Shown here piece by piece: positions 1-12,053 of a stretch of DNA of 64,000 nucleotides (position 1 is the stretch's first letter; the number at the start of each line of letters is the position of its first letter). Both the position numbers and the translations under genes were made by a program. This DNA is from Stenopsyche tienmushanensis (taxonomy: Eukaryota > Arthropoda > Insecta > Trichoptera > Stenopsychidae): NCBI GenBank assembly GCA_008973525.1, contig WACJ01000386.1, positions 124,001 through 188,000 of the forward strand. Direction: 5' to 3'. The notes beneath the pieces are model-generated. The model saw nothing but the letters and a program-made list of their open reading frames with translations. It was not told the DNA's origin and ran no database searches.

Positions 1-909
1 CGATGGCGACTTTCAGCATTCTGTTTCATGATTTCATGCATTTATTTTTGAATTCAATTGCGTAAATTTCATACTAAAATCGAGGGTTTTAAAGCAATGA
101 TAAATAACATACTCACAGTTCAATTCCGAGATTAACAGGAACCGGATTATGCAGATTCTGATTTCATGGTAAATTAACACGGCATCAATGAAAAGGCATG
201 CGAATCTCCATTGTCATGCCTGAAAATAAATTCAGCCTTAAATTTCGGATGCATAATTGATTGAATTTGGGAGCATTGTGGCTAATTGGTCCTTCAGAAG
301 AGAGCCTTGATGTTGTGGCCATGGCCGTCTGAAGATGGTGTTTGTTTAAAAAGCACGGTCGATGTTGCGGAACTCGACATTGTTTATACTCTGGCTCGAT
401 ATGTCCCGTTTTAAAAGTGGCAGCGCTGAAACGGGGTCGAACCGCCTTTGTGCGAATCTCGTCTTGGCGCATTTGGAAATATGCAATTTTGATGCACTCT
501 GATCGTTTCGCTTCGAGATTGAAATTTCACTTTTTTCGCTTTCATTATTTTTTGCCGAATTAATTTTCAAATGGTGAAAATGTGAGCCGATGGAGCGTAC
601 AAATGTACACTTGGTCGATTCGAAAAAACACAGTGTTATTATTGCTATTGTATATAATTTAAATTTACAGTAATTCAATATATCTTTTGGCGTCATCAAT
701 CATCGGATTAAAGACTCGTTTTTGTGTCGGATAATTAAATTGCGTCGAATACGTTGTTTCAGAGCTACATATCCGTTTTTATTAATCAATTATTCATTAT
801 TTGTTAGCATGTTATTTTTGCTTGTGATTAATAACCCAATTGGAAATTTACGATAATGATTACCATTCCTCATAGTAGATTTCAGATTAGCCGACCTTAA
901 TGAAATATA
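1..909. other. Unassigned AT-rich DNA
   Basis: Both strands carry only short frames of up to about 117 codons with no recognisable motif. No terminal repeat, RNA gene or repeat shared with the rest of the window was seen here. Confidence 0.5.
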
Positions 910-1060
910 TAGTCAACCCTCTTATAGCGTCCACTTCGTTTGCAGCGTCTTTTACCTAATTAACGGATAAAATATGTAATTCGAATACGAACACGTAATC
1001 ATTTTGTATGGGTGTCTAACTTTCTATAGCGTAATCTCGATGCTATATAAAGATTGACTC
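910..1060. mobile_element. pogo-type MITE, TA-flanked
   Basis: The segment begins TAGTCAACCCTC and ends AGATTGACTC, imperfect inverted ends related to the clean copy at 44640-44770 (CAGTCAACCC ... GGTTGACTG). Both inner ends carry the shared phrase TATAGCGT, and TA lies next to each end. TA target sites with a CAGT-like start are typical of pogo/Tigger-type Tc1/mariner elements. No coding capacity is present. The termini are slightly decayed, so this copy looks older than the 44.6 kb one. Confidence 0.65.
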
Positions 1061-1440
1061 TATTAACTATTAATACAACGATACTCTGATTTAGGGGTTG
1101 AAATGGGCATAATATCTCAACATAGCCGCTAATTATACGTTAAAGATGATCGTAAGCTATCCACTTCTTGTCTACGGTTACAAACTGCTCTTTCTTTCTT
1201 CAAATTGTTGGATAACCTACATTGATAATATGGTTGTATAAAAATTTAATCGTTGTCTACTGTGATGACTTGTCGTAGATCTGATTTAGTTAGTTATGTG
1301 ATCAATTCCTCATCGAAATTTCATGATTCTTCTGATCTTGGGGCATTTGTTACGCTGAAAAAATAGTGATCTTGCGAAAATAGAAGACAGAATTGCCGCG
1401 CAAAACCGTTATATTTATAATTTTCTTCTTTCGTGGTAGT
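1061..1440. other. Unassigned DNA
   Basis: AT-rich interval between two MITEs. I see no gene, RNA or repeat in it. Confidence 0.5.
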
Positions 1441-1622
1441 TTAAATCCTTTGCGGTCCTATGTCGAATTTGATTCGACATCGATTTTATTCCGGTGGTTA
1501 TACTTACGATATTTTTTTCGTAATCATATTATATTTCTGTGGAAACTAACGGATATATATTTTTTTTTAAATGTCTTAAATATTTAGGGGGTAGAATTTT
1601 TTTAAGAACCGCAAAGAGTTAA
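1441..1622 (+). mobile_element. piggyBac MITE, short subfamily
   Basis: A 182-bp element is bounded by TTAA on both sides (1441-1444 and 1619-1622). The left end reads TTAA then ATCCTTTGCGGTCC and the right end reads AACCGCAAAGAG then TTAA, so the ends are inverted repeats. TTAA target duplication is the hallmark of piggyBac transposition. Just inside the left end lies the interrupted palindrome ATGTCGA ... TCGACAT found in all related copies here. The interior matches the reverse copy at about 30430-30619 (shared phrase CGATTTTATTCCGGTGG or close), which defines a subfamily distinct from the 10, 26 and 33 kb copies. Confidence 0.85.
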
Positions 1623-1839
1623 AGGTAAAATGTTACACCACTCATGTTGCACTTAAAAAGTAAGAACCAAGAGTCGCGGTCAGTCAAGAATGTCAACAAA
1701 AAACTAAGGTGCAGAATTTTTGGGGTCGACTGATCGTCTTGGCCGTGAGAAGACGAAATCTTCTCGCCGGCTCCTCCGATTTCGTAGCTGTGGAATTTAT
1801 CTAAGTGTAATAATAAAGACCTGGAGCCAGAGGTATTTT

Positions 1840-2690
1840 TCTTTTCGTTTCAAAACAGGCATCAGTTTCGGTAATCACTTCTTCATTGGAACCAAATCTC
1901 TTTTTCTGGAGCATTTGTTTTAAAACTACAAACATATTGTAGCAGCTGGGAACTAAATCCAGAGAATATGTAGATGAGAAAGCAATTTAAAGTGCAATTC
2001 GTGAAATTTTGCACTTTGCACATTATATTTTCTTGGCAAAAAAACAATTTCTTCTTTTTTATTCTGGAGTCTAGAAATGGATCCATTTTTCATCCATTGT
2101 CACATATCGCATAAAAAGTCATTTTTATTGCGATTAAACAGTTCTAAGCAGCGCTCTGAATTGTCGACGCATTGTTTTTGATCGAGTGTGAGCAAACTCG
2201 GTACCCACTTCGAACAGAGCTTTCTCATGGACAAATGCTGATGCAATGTTTTGAATACGCTGCCCTCTGATATTTTTAAGGCGTCAGCTAACCTACGCAA
2301 TTTCATGGAGTTTTTATGTTTTTTGGAACAAGTGCCGAATTTGGGTGACCAGAAATTCATTTTTGTACGGACGCGTTTAAAATTGACAAACCACATCCCT
2401 ACCATTTGTTTCGATGGAGCAGAGTCCGAATAACACTTGTCAAGCCATTGCTTTGCTTCAACGGTATTTTTTCCACAAAAAAATCAATGCTTTGTGAACA
2501 CATGAAATTCAGATTTTTCCATTGTTTTAAAATTTATAAAAAAAGCGTTACTTAAACCACTGTAACTTGTCAACTAAATGTCAGATTATCAATAAATTTT
2601 GACGCATTTGAAGGATAAAATTCATATAGATTTGTCAACAATAATGCCAACTATATGTCATCCTACGGACTTATTGAGTGATGGTCTACT
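1840..2690 (-). pseudogene. mariner transposase remnant, internally deleted
   Basis: Read on the minus strand, an ATG near 2522 opens MEKSEFHVFTKH, then a stop, then GKNTVEAKQWLDKCYSDSAP, the usual mariner N-terminus. The open stretch 2405-2100 continues with KISEGSVF, SMRKLCSKWVPSLLTLDQKQ and SERCLELFNRNK. The first catalytic aspartate is recognisable as YVTMDEKWIHF (with a stop after it) near 2080-2110. About 65 residues are then missing. The second catalytic block is degraded (the expected QDNAP reads QENIM), and the last is SLDLVPSCYNMF with its aspartate lost. SNEEVITETDACFE near 1850-1900 is the C-terminal block. Several stops and frameshifts make this a dead copy. The 5' terminal repeat probably lies near 2650-2690; the 3' end is not clear. 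Confidence 0.88.
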
Positions 2691-2799
2691 ATCTTTTAAA
2701 TATCACCTTTGTTCCTTGTCCTTGGAAAGTTCTTTTATTAGTAATTCTATGAGTTTCTAAGCGTAGAAATAATCGTAAGCCGAAAGTAGCAAATCCTCG

Positions 2800-3021
2800 T
2801 TAACCCTTTGATTAGCGAATTAATTTTTGTAGCATGTACGTTCCGGGAGCGAGTTGATTTTTTTTTTAATTGATTCTTTGTGTTCATGAAATGTTGGTGT
2901 AAATTTAGCTAAATCTTGACAAATTAGATTGTTATACAGTGAAATACAGGCACGGTATTGTAAATAAAGCGCTATGGAGCGCTGCGCATCACGTATGCGT
3001 GCATACTCATCAAATGGTTAA
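2800..3021. mobile_element. TTAA-flanked MITE (piggyBac-type family 2)
   Basis: A 222-bp segment runs from TTAA at 2800 to TTAA at 3018-3021. The left terminus is TTAACCCTTTGATTAG; the right end reversed is TTAACCATTTGATGAG, an imperfect inverted pair. No coding sequence. A related terminus, TTAACCCTTTGGTGAGTATG, occurs at 12004. Ends starting TTAACCCTTTG are also seen in the first family, so the two families may share a transposase class. Confidence 0.65.
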
Positions 3022-4261
3022 CAAGAACGTTGATAATATCGATATCATTTAGTTAGTAGAAATTGCAATGCAAGAAAGACCATTGCAATGAAATTTTGAA
3101 TAATTTTCCTCGGCAATATTTTTTTACATTAACAATTACATCCACAAGTATTTGAATGGTGTCGAAAAAAACGGTATGTGAGTCAAATTGAGTTGTACAA
3201 AATTGGCGCTAATTGAAAAATTATTCTTCGGCAATTACATGTTACTTGCATGTAAATTTGAGCACAGACGCAACTCTGCATAACGAGGAAAAAATCAGCA
3301 ATGAATCCAAAAATAATTCGATAAAAGTTGTGTAACCGAGCTGATGTAATCGGGATAAAACGGGATGCGGTGGGACGTGCACTATTGCACTTTGGGTCGC
3401 CGTCTAATTTATCGTGTTGAATAATTTGCAGAGTATTTTTATGGTCCAATATGTAACAAATGGTGTCGATCCCGCGAGAAGCAAGACACCGTCCCGTTAC
3501 GCCAGATGTTCGCAACCGTTTCTCAAACGTGACACTCAAATTGCACTCGTCCCACCGACCAACTGTCATTTTAATTCGTACGATCGCTGTCATTGGATTC
3601 ATTCAAAACTATGATGTCATCTCAGCATGTGTTCGTGTTGTGTTTTGTAACGCTGTCTCAAATTTATTCCGCTTTTAGTGTTTGAAAGGCCCTGTGTTGA
3701 CGTATAAAGTGAGTGTTTTATTTGTAGACGGGTGACAAGCAACATATTACAACTCTGAGTGAGTTTTGTGGTGAATGTCTTCATTGTTGATTTTACTCTA
3801 TGACTATTGTTCTTCTCTCGTCGTTTTTTTGTTGTTATGACTCTAGTCTTTGTCTAATTGTGATATTGGAACATTTAGCTTTTCATATTCATCCGATGTT
3901 TCAGATTCCCATAGTCGCTTCCAACATTCGTAGCGATTTTTCCCATGCGATTAACACTTTCACTTGCGTTATTTTGTTTTGAAAAATTACTATAATCGAA
4001 CCGATATTCGTATTTTCTCTCTTGTTATATTTATGTTTAAATAATTAATTAAATAAATCTGCTTAAATATTTGCTTATCAAACCGCATTATCTTTTTGCA
4101 CAAGTTCGTCCGAAATGACGTCGAAATTATGGTCTTGATGACATTCTCTGAATAACCTAACCCACTTCGTGATATATTGTCAACCCATCACATCACTACC
4201 TGTAAACTTCCACGCGCTTTCGATGCGTATGCTTCGCAGTGATATCATTCTGCAAATTAAA
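3022..4261. other. Unassigned DNA
   Basis: The interval includes overlapping frames on both strands around 3183-3680 (up to 139 codons on the minus strand). They have no known motif, and open both ways at similar length, which fits chance in a somewhat GC-richer patch. Nothing else recognised. Confidence 0.45.
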
Positions 4262-4332
4262 AAAAAGTGCGCGATGGCTTCTGCATTGGAAGAATTTACT
4301 GTGACTGAACAAAATGGCCGATAAATATGCGT
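4262..4332. repeat. Terminal fragment shared with the 49.5 kb mariner
   Basis: This about 70-bp block contains GAAGAATTTACTGTGACTGA followed by ACAAAATGGCCGATAAATA. The same block recurs at 47275-47355 and 49985-50050. At the third site it forms the right end of a mariner remnant, so the other two are probably solo ends of the same family. No matching left end is visible next to this copy. Confidence 0.6.
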
Positions 4333-6580
4333 TAAATCGTTCGGATCCATTCGCTTTCTGAATGAACATTGAATATTTCAATGGTTTTAGCAAAGTCGCC
4401 ATTTAATTGAGACAAAAATAATTTTCATAAAACATCTAGCCTCTATAATTTGATAGGGGTTTGAGTTGCATTAATGATATTTTAATTGCGCAAAAATAAA
4501 TCATGTTCATATTTTTTGCGATATAAGATTAATGGATTGATTTAAAATATATTGAATTGTAGTATTAAATCGTTAGGAATTTAATTTTTGTCAGATGAAT
4601 TGAGTGGGCGGAGGAAGGCCAGAACAGGCGGAAATGGCAAAATGCGTTATCATTAGTGGGAATTTATCTATAGTTATCGTGTTCCTTTGTATGGTACCTA
4701 ATCAGCCGACTGGATAAGCAGGATTTAGCGGCATTATTTCCTCGTGTAGATTTATTAAATATGAACATTTGTTGAGATGAATACAAATGCGCAGTTTATG
4801 CAAATTGAATGGCGCAAATAAAAGTTGTGTTACCCCTGGTGTGGTCGGTAAACGTACCACTTTCTAATGGTTACGGATGAAGCCATAAAACAAAACGCAG
4901 CCGCAGATCTCGAAGCCGGTGCACTTTCTTTCCGATCAATTATCACCGAGCTGCAATCATCTATGCACTTTAAACGCTCATAATGCACTCTTAGAAAATA
5001 GCTCGAGCCTCGAGCCTCGGTTGTGAATGAAGGAAAATGCAGCAGAACCGACAAATTACTCCCCTATTCCAGGGCGACGGAAGCTAAAAGAACAATCTAA
5101 TTTCATAATTAGGGATTGCTTTTGTTTTTTTTTACAGCCATACAGAATTTCAAACACTCGGTTCTAAAGTTAAATGTCAAAATCGTGATATCCTTCAGTT
5201 GTTTTCTGAATTAAATTATCAAATTACTGGTTAGCATTATCTAAGCATCCAGGCAAATTATCATAATACAAACTATCCTCAATCCTTTTATTGTATTGGT
5301 ATTCTAATTTAATCGAATTCTTTCAAGATCCGTGCATCGTAAGACAAATAAAGAGCATCGTCGAAGTTGTCATAAACATCATCGGCAAGGATAAAGTGGC
5401 TCTTCCCGGCTATATTTACATAAATTAAGTTTATTGCTACCGCTTTGAAGATGGAGCCGTGCAAGAGGGTCAACTCTATATATAAACGCTACAGCTTCCT
5501 TGAAGAACTTTTAGAAAGGCAATAAAAGTATCGCGTTTCATATCGAAGCACGGAGCGATGGTTAAGAAAGTGATATTGCACCTATCGGTGTTTGCCAGAC
5601 ATGCTCAAATTAAGTTGCATTTTAAATTTAATTGTCTGAGGCTCATAGGACGAAAAAGGGTTGCATATTTACTGGACGAAAATCCACCGTCCATGTATTT
5701 CGACTGATAAAGTAAGAGTGTTTTCGCACATTGGGTGCGAAGATTAGTGAATCGGAGATATACGCATGTCTTGCATCTCATCATACACTCGTACATCGAT
5801 GGTAAGGTCGTACTGTAAAGGTACCCCTACACGTCTAAATATTCTCTAATATAGCACTTCATTTTCAATGTTGTGCTTCTATTTCTAATATTATTATTTA
5901 TTTAAATCATCATTTCAAATATTATATTTACGATCTTTTTTATTCTTTTGTTACGTTTCAATTAAATTTCCGACTAAATTTTCCGAACGCAAATAATCAA
6001 TTGTATCCGTTTGAAAACCATCAGTTATGGGGTCTTTTTAGATTATTGGTGGTCTTCTTAGAATTATAATAAATAATAGAAAGACATATAAATCAATTAT
6101 ATACTTAAAACTTGTGATAACAAATGTGATTCTATTTGAAATGGTATTTATTATGGGACCCAACAATATCAACAGTGTAAAGGCTCATTTATTGATATAC
6201 GAGCTTAATTCACGCTGCGTGGTTCTGAGAGAAAAGTTAATTTGTGTGGATAATGAAAAATATAGAATGAAAAACACATTATATTTAAAATAAAATATTT
6301 TAACGTCATAGTGGCTAATTTATAAATTTGCTTTGAGTTAATTTATCAAATTGAAAAACGATATAAATCCACAATATAATGAATAGGCCGTGAAACTCAA
6401 TAGCCTTCCTCTTTGGCGTGCTTTTCAAGGTTTCATTTTGCGTTTTTTAAAATAAGGTCGCCCGTCAAATTACTCGTAGGTGGGTTTTGAACTCGAAACT
6501 ATTATCGTTTTATATTTCATCTATTAAATGATATATGTATATATTTTTTTGGAAAAGTTGTAATTAAACCCTCTTTATCT
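4333..6580. other. Unassigned DNA
   Basis: Long interval with only short, motif-free frames. It holds no recognised gene or mobile element. AT content rises strongly from about 5820 toward the Helitron at 6581. Confidence 0.45.
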
Positions 6581-7016
6581 TCTGATATATAAAAATGAAT
6601 TGGGTTTTGTTCGTTCAAAATGCGTTGCCATACCGTTCATTGGATTGCGATAAAATTTCGTCCACCTATTGCTAAAGATTCCGCGAGTAACATAGGCATA
6701 ATATTTTAAAAAAAAAAGTTTGTTTGTTCGTATTTAATGCGCTGCTATACCGTTCATTCGATTGCGATAAAACTTTGCGAATTTGTTGTTTACGCCTTCT
6801 CAAATAATATAGGTATAGTACAATTAACTTACAGTAGATATTATAAATAAAAATCAATGTTTGTTTGTTTGTTCATGTTTATAATAAAAAACAACAAAAT
6901 AAAATAAATTTCATTATTTCTATCATTCCTAATTAAACAAGATAACTCTTTCAAATTTCAAATGATATTTTTAGAGTTATTATTTCTGTGGCAGCAACGC
7001 GCCGGGTACCAGCTAG
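6581..7016 (+). mobile_element. Non-autonomous Helitron, complete
   Basis: The element starts 5'-TCTGATATATAAAAATGAAT and ends GCGCCGGGTACCAGCTAG followed by T, matching the Helitron pattern of 5'-TC, 3'-CTAG and no target duplication. A minus-strand copy spans 23007-23419 and a 3'-truncated plus copy begins at 39491. The interior has no Rep/helicase coding and consists mainly of two diverged copies of a module containing ATACCGTTCATT(G/C)GATTGCG, about 140 bp apart. It would depend on a full Helitron elsewhere. Boundary confidence is good because independent copies share both ends. Confidence 0.82.
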
Positions 7017-9568
7017 TTTATAATATAATTAAATTATCTTTGGTTTTAATTTGGAAAATAATTAATTCAGAACGACTCGCTGCCGGAAAAAGTCTAAACA
7101 TTCCACCGACAAAAAATGTTAGGTTTCTGCTTTTCGACGTACAAAACGAATGCAGACCGAAAGTTATAGGACGCGACAGGACAAACTGGAAACACGTACT
7201 TTTTATGTAATTTTAAAGGGAAACTTTAACATTCCGCCGTAACTGGTCCATAACGTTGTCGTAATGGCGTCGTAGCGCCCAACACCCATCTCGACTTCCG
7301 CTTATTCGGTACCTTTTCGTTCTCGGAGCAGATATAAAAAAAAAATGGAAAGTGGATAACACCACTTAAGCATGTGTTTATTTTGGGCGATGAAACCCGG
7401 AGACACATGGATAACATTACTTCTGCACTGGTTTTAAGCTGTCGCCCTTTCTCCCGCTGATTTACGGCCGCTGGAGAAGTTTCTCTGTTGAGTGACGTTA
7501 CTGCGGTGGCTAAAATTGGATCGAGGATGACGAGCCATCCGAAGGATCGCCACTCCTGTTTGCCTCTCTATATCCGGCCGGAGTGGCGTGCGGATGATTG
7601 ACGCTCCGAGTTGCAGGCGGATTCCCACAGGAGTGCAGATATTCAAAGTATTTTGATTGGATGTTGATGGTCTTCGTCCTAAAGGGCCAAACAAATTAGT
7701 TTAATGATCGTACTCATCGAACCTTAAAACATCAGCCCTCAAATTGCTTTGAATAATCAAACAGGAAATGTTACCCTCGCGCGGCCCGCACACGTTCCAC
7801 ATCTGATATATAAATTTCCACTAAATTTTCTTCAAATATTTTTTATCTCAAAGGCATGAATACGTACCTTTTTAAACCTCGATCCAACTTATGACGGATT
7901 CAGTTTCTGTTGAAAAGGGCGTAGTTTTCTATCTTCAACTGCTGCTCAAATGGAAGTGCTAGAAAGAGAGAAGACAAATAAAATATACCTTTTTACGATA
8001 TTCGGCGACGATCAGGAGGCAAAAGCGTTCATGTGGGGCGAAGTTCAGTTTCGTGGATCAAAATCGAACGCGCCGGCGGACGAGCTAGTACGACCCGCAT
8101 CACTCACTCTTGTGCAAAATGTTGGTATGCAAGTTTTCTGTTTTTTTTTTTAAAGCCAAAATAGTGTCATTGAATGTATTTATTAAATACAATTTTATAA
8201 TACTTTAACGGGTCTTAAGATGTATCGATTGCAAGATTAAGCAAACGATTGACAATAATTTCATTGGAGCGGAACGGTATACTTGTCATACTAATATATG
8301 GTTCAGATTTAGCGAATACAGTTATAACGCCGAATGATTTGTCCATCTTAGCGTCTTTATGAGACTTGCCGTAAATAACTCGGCACGTTTGCTCTGAATA
8401 TATTTATACTTGTGTTTTATTAGAGCCAAAGACGGTTCGACTTGATTAAACGCATGCGATAACGGAGCTCATTATATGCAAATTGTTTTTCACGTGTTAC
8501 ATTAGCTGGAAGTGTTCCTAGATTGCGTTTCACGACGCGTATTACAATTTAAGGAACAGTATCTCGAATCTTATGTAAAACAAAAAATAATCCATCATTA
8601 CTCTAATTGTGTTTACTACCGGGTGTCAGCTTTACATAATCGCAAACTCCATTATTTCCGATCGTAATAACGAATATCATTGGCGGACGTATTTTGGCTC
8701 TTGGAAGACGATGCGGAAGGCGATAATGGTAATTGTGGCGATTATTAACGCTGCGGGTATAAATCGCATACTTAAAATCTCTATTGGATGCTGAGAACCG
8801 AATCTATCGGATATATTGTTTTTGTGTGTTGTGCATTTTTTATTTCTTATAATTTGGATCGAGGTATGATCCTATTCATTTCAAAGTAGAACGGACTCAT
8901 AAAAGCATAATGGTGTATGGGTTCATTTATATCTATGCAGGTACGAAATTCCTTAGTAATACGAACTTTTCTTTCTCGACTGTCGAAATTTAAATTCGTT
9001 TAACATATTAACATTTTTTCATAATGTCTCTCATGCTTGTGAGCATTATTTTCAAAGCAGAAATCCTCAACATGCGACACACGCTCGCTCAAATATGTAA
9101 ATTATTATGTTACGCTTTAATCTCATTAGTACTGTCTGGCGAATTAATATTTTACAATTTCAAATTAACGTATACGATCCTCAAAATATATTTTAAAAAA
9201 ATCCAAAGACACCCTGTCGCTTTTGATTATATTATTAATATAATCCCAGTACAAAAAGGAAAATATTTCAAATTCCGCATTTTGCAAATGCGGAATAAGA
9301 GGCTTTTTAATGTTACAAAATATTTATCCCTTTGCTTTCGTGTAGAATTAATATGTTAAGGTCGTCCGCAAATATATTTCGATTTTTTTACGACCATAAA
9401 AACAAATTTATAGTCGGAAATTGTTGACAAAATTCTTGGAAAGAACAATACAATTTCCGCCAGATGAAGTATTACCCATTTAATACACCATAACGCTGTA
9501 TACTTTTTAGACAATCCGAATGCTCACCCTTATATGCTGACGTTATAAGAGCGTATTTTTGTAAAATA
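7017..9568. other. Unassigned DNA
   Basis: No recognised gene. A moderately GC-rich patch at about 7230-7700 keeps open frames on the minus strand (86 and 63 codons) with no motif I know. Short motif-free frames also occur at 7950-8153 and 9024-9359. The only structured feature is the hairpin at 9272-9296. Confidence 0.45.
9272..9296. repeat. Perfect 11-bp hairpin
   Basis: ATTCCGCATTT and AAATGCGGAAT form a perfect inverted repeat around a 3-base TGC loop. There is no following T-run and no surrounding stem extension, so neither a terminator nor a microRNA precursor is supported. Confidence 0.6.
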
Positions 9569-9739
9569 TTAGGGGTATCGAAAAGTATTCGCGTATTTCG
9601 CGTAAAAAGTTCAAATTTATTAAATATATAAAGTTTTAATATTTCTACTTGTCGACAATAAAATTGTGCAGTTATAGTTTGTCTAGGTTTTATTCATTCA
9701 TAATGAATTATTTTTTGCATACCCCATCGTTGTTTAAAT

Positions 9740-10030
9740 AATTTTGCACAGTAGTCTTTGCGATAACTCCTCAATTGTTTGCCGCGGATTTGTCTCGATT
9801 AGGGATTTAAGTGCATCGTTATCAAAACTCGGGGGTCGTTCCGTTCTCGCTTCATCCCTTAAGCTTTTATTGCTCGATTTAAATGTCTGTAACTAATATT
9901 GGCATCTGCGGATTGTTATCGTTTCACCATAAACGTCTTTGGGTGTTTTACTGGCTTTTGTGGCATTACAACCCAAATCAAAAGAAAGCAACATAAATTG
10001 CTGGATGAGGACTTCATCGATTTCGCGTCT
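9740..10030 (-). pseudogene. mariner transposase N-terminal DNA-binding region, broken
   Basis: Minus-strand reading gives LSFDLGCNATKASKTPKDVYGETI, then after stops and shifts ARTERPPSFDNDALKSL and IETNPRQTIEELSQRLLC. These are the helix-turn-helix region and its linker seen in mariner transposases (compare PPIIDDDGLSSLVESDPRKT at about 52855, a related lineage). No DD34D catalytic block follows. The frame is broken by stops, so no product is expected. Confidence 0.8.
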
Positions 10031-10166
10031 GGATATTTTACCCTTAATAATAAAATAAATCCGTTGCATAAAAATAACGCTTAAACATTATTTTTACAAA
10101 TAGAATAGCTTACAAACATGTTTCTTTCACTGTGTCCGGACACAAACTGAGCTAAAACATAAAGGG

Positions 10167-10524
10167 TTAACTCTTTGCGGTCCTATGTCGAGTCTGGCTC
10201 GACATTTTGTTTCTACATTTTTTTCCCTACTCAGATTTAAAATCTTGTGATATTATTTTACGAAAGGAATATTGGTTTTTATGATCTTTCATAGTGTTTC
10301 GCCTATCTGCTAGAGATGCAAAGGAAAGGGGCTGTTGCCCGGATAAAATCCTAAAACACAGGCAGTGACTCTTAACGCGCGCTTTCGTGAACATAAAATA
10401 TAATACCTCTAAATAGTATATTAGTAAAATACACAACTTTGGTAAAAAATAATAATTAAAGATTTGAAAAAAAAATGTTATATCTTAAAAATGTCTAAAA
10501 TATTTAGGGATCGCAAAGGGTTAA
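10167..10524 (+). mobile_element. piggyBac MITE nested in mariner
   Basis: TTAA flanks both ends (10167-10170 and 10521-10524). The ends read CTCTTTGCGGTCCTATGTCG and, reversed, CCCTTTGCGATCCC. The interrupted palindrome ATGTCGAG-TCTGG-CTCGACAT lies at the left. The interior (about 10260-10440) matches the copy at 33113-33502 and, in reverse, 14147-14280, showing that all derive from one piggyBac parent. The insertion sits exactly beside the 30-bp terminal repeat of the host mariner. Confidence 0.88.
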
Positions 10525-10553
10525 AATACGCGAATACTTTTCGATACCCCTAA

Positions 10554-12003
10554 TAATTTTGCATTAATTTGATGCAAATACACAAAAATGGTGATTATTA
10601 CGATGCAAATCATGACCCGAATAGATCCTTGTATACTTGCGACCACTCGCCGCTCCGAATGATTAATCGATTACATTTTCAATTGAATGCGATTGTTCAA
10701 TAATTTCGTTTGAACTTATATATGGACAACCTAATATGTATGCTCAAATAGCTTCGTTACGGTCATGTGTTTGCCCTTAACCATTGAATTCCGATTAAAT
10801 GCCGCCATACTGTGCTTCCTGCAATTTCATCGCGAGATGAATGTGCGATAAAAAATAGAAGCCATATGGCGAGTCTTGCGTGTCAAATAAGGAACGCCAC
10901 ATGTCGCGAGACCCAATCAGATGACTTGTGTCATCTTAAATCCAGATTCTTCGGGGATTCGACTTGATTATTCGCAGCGTCAAACCGGAACAATGCGCGT
11001 CCCGGAATCCGTCGGTCGGTTAATTTCGAGACGTTGCCCAATCTAAGTTTCGAGTGTACGCTGGATGAGTCGTTTTGCAGACGTCTCCCGGGTCTCGAAT
11101 AGCTTGTTAAGCTACTAACTTTCTCCGCAAATGCCAGCTATAATGTTGCTACTTGAGCAGAGCAATTGTAGGTTGGAAAACAAATATAATGGAGATATTC
11201 TATAGTGAAATGCCTAGATACAAAGGATCGGTTCATCCCGATGGAACTCATTGTTGCTCAATGCAAAACCTGCACGAATCGAACGTGGAATACGGCAAAG
11301 TTATTTCATTACAGGCATGTAATTCGCTAGCAGTAAGTTGCAATTAAATTTGCACGGATGCTGGACGCAGTGGCCACAGTTCTTCCTTCTATCGGTTATT
11401 ATTGATGCTGCTATCAAAATATTGCATTTCAACGGCGCAAGATGCATACCTAACAAAGCTAATTGCATCAGCAGTATTGAATTTCCAAGTGCTCCGACCG
11501 TGAGTATCGATTGCTGGAATGCAATTACGCGTTGCATCCTAACATTTACAGAGCTGGTGGAGTAGACGAGCCGAAGGAGCTTATTCCTGGTGGACAGCTG
11601 GTCTTTCGGAGCCGTGACTTTCCAATTTACAATTAGCACCTAAGATCCACTCGATGTTTACCTTCGAGTCTAGACCGTCATGAGCGTGTCGTTAACTGTA
11701 ATTTACAGATTGTACAGAATTAGAAGTAACAAGCGACCGATCATGCCCGTGATTTTGTGCTTTTATTAGATAATTGTTGTGGGAAAGTATATCGAATGCC
11801 TGTCGTCGTTTGTTCCACATTCAGTGTGTTCGATTAACAATGCAAATGCTGAAATAATTCATTAATAATTCACCCGATTCGCTTACAACATAAACATGCG
11901 TGAACAACAAAAACAACAATTGTATATTTAAAGCATAATGTAATCGTTGTTATTTACGACAGAGTTCCACAACTAGTAACCCAAGCGTAAAATGTAATTT
12001 TAT
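10554..12003. other. Unassigned DNA
   Basis: Includes a moderately GC-rich patch at about 10860-11660 with short overlapping frames on both strands (112 codons minus at 11301-11639, 75 codons plus at 11338-11565). Overlap on both strands and absence of motifs argue against coding. No mobile element ends seen. Confidence 0.45.
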
Positions 12004-12025
12004 TTAACCCTTTGGTGAGTATGCA
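12004..12025. repeat. Solo TTAA-type terminus (family 2)
   Basis: TTAACCCTTTGGTGAGTATG resembles the reversed right end of the MITE at 2800-3021 (TTAACCATTTGATGAGTATG). No opposite end could be paired with it, so it is listed as a solo end. Confidence 0.45.
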
Positions 12026-12053
12026 CTTAGTGTTTTTTAATCTTATAGGCTAT

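Larger units (their letters stand above)
9569..10553 (-). mobile_element. mariner element with perfect 30-bp terminal repeats
   Basis: The left end (9569-9598, starting TTAGGGGTATCGAAAAGTAT) and the right end (10524-10553) are exact inverted repeats of 30 bp. TA flanks both sides (9567-9568 and 10554-10555). The inside encodes a broken minus-strand mariner N-terminal domain and lacks the catalytic half, so it is an internally deleted, non-autonomous copy. A 358-bp piggyBac MITE sits at the inner edge of the right repeat, which must therefore be younger. Removing it leaves a mariner remnant of about 0.63 kb. Confidence 0.85.

Noticed and set aside
3183..3602. 139-codon minus frame as a gene
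   Set aside because: The plus strand is also open over the same bases, and no domain, signal peptide or repeat was recognised.
9024..9359. 111-codon plus frame as a membrane protein gene
   Set aside because: Its hydrophobic composition follows from AT-rich codons; there is no motif, no related copy and no gene structure around it.
10227..10436. Frame with near-identical copies at 33195-33407 and, reversed, 14148-14375, read as a conserved small protein
   Set aside because: The similarity is DNA-level repeat identity within piggyBac MITEs; the frames lie on whichever strand happens to be open, and the MITEs are non-coding.
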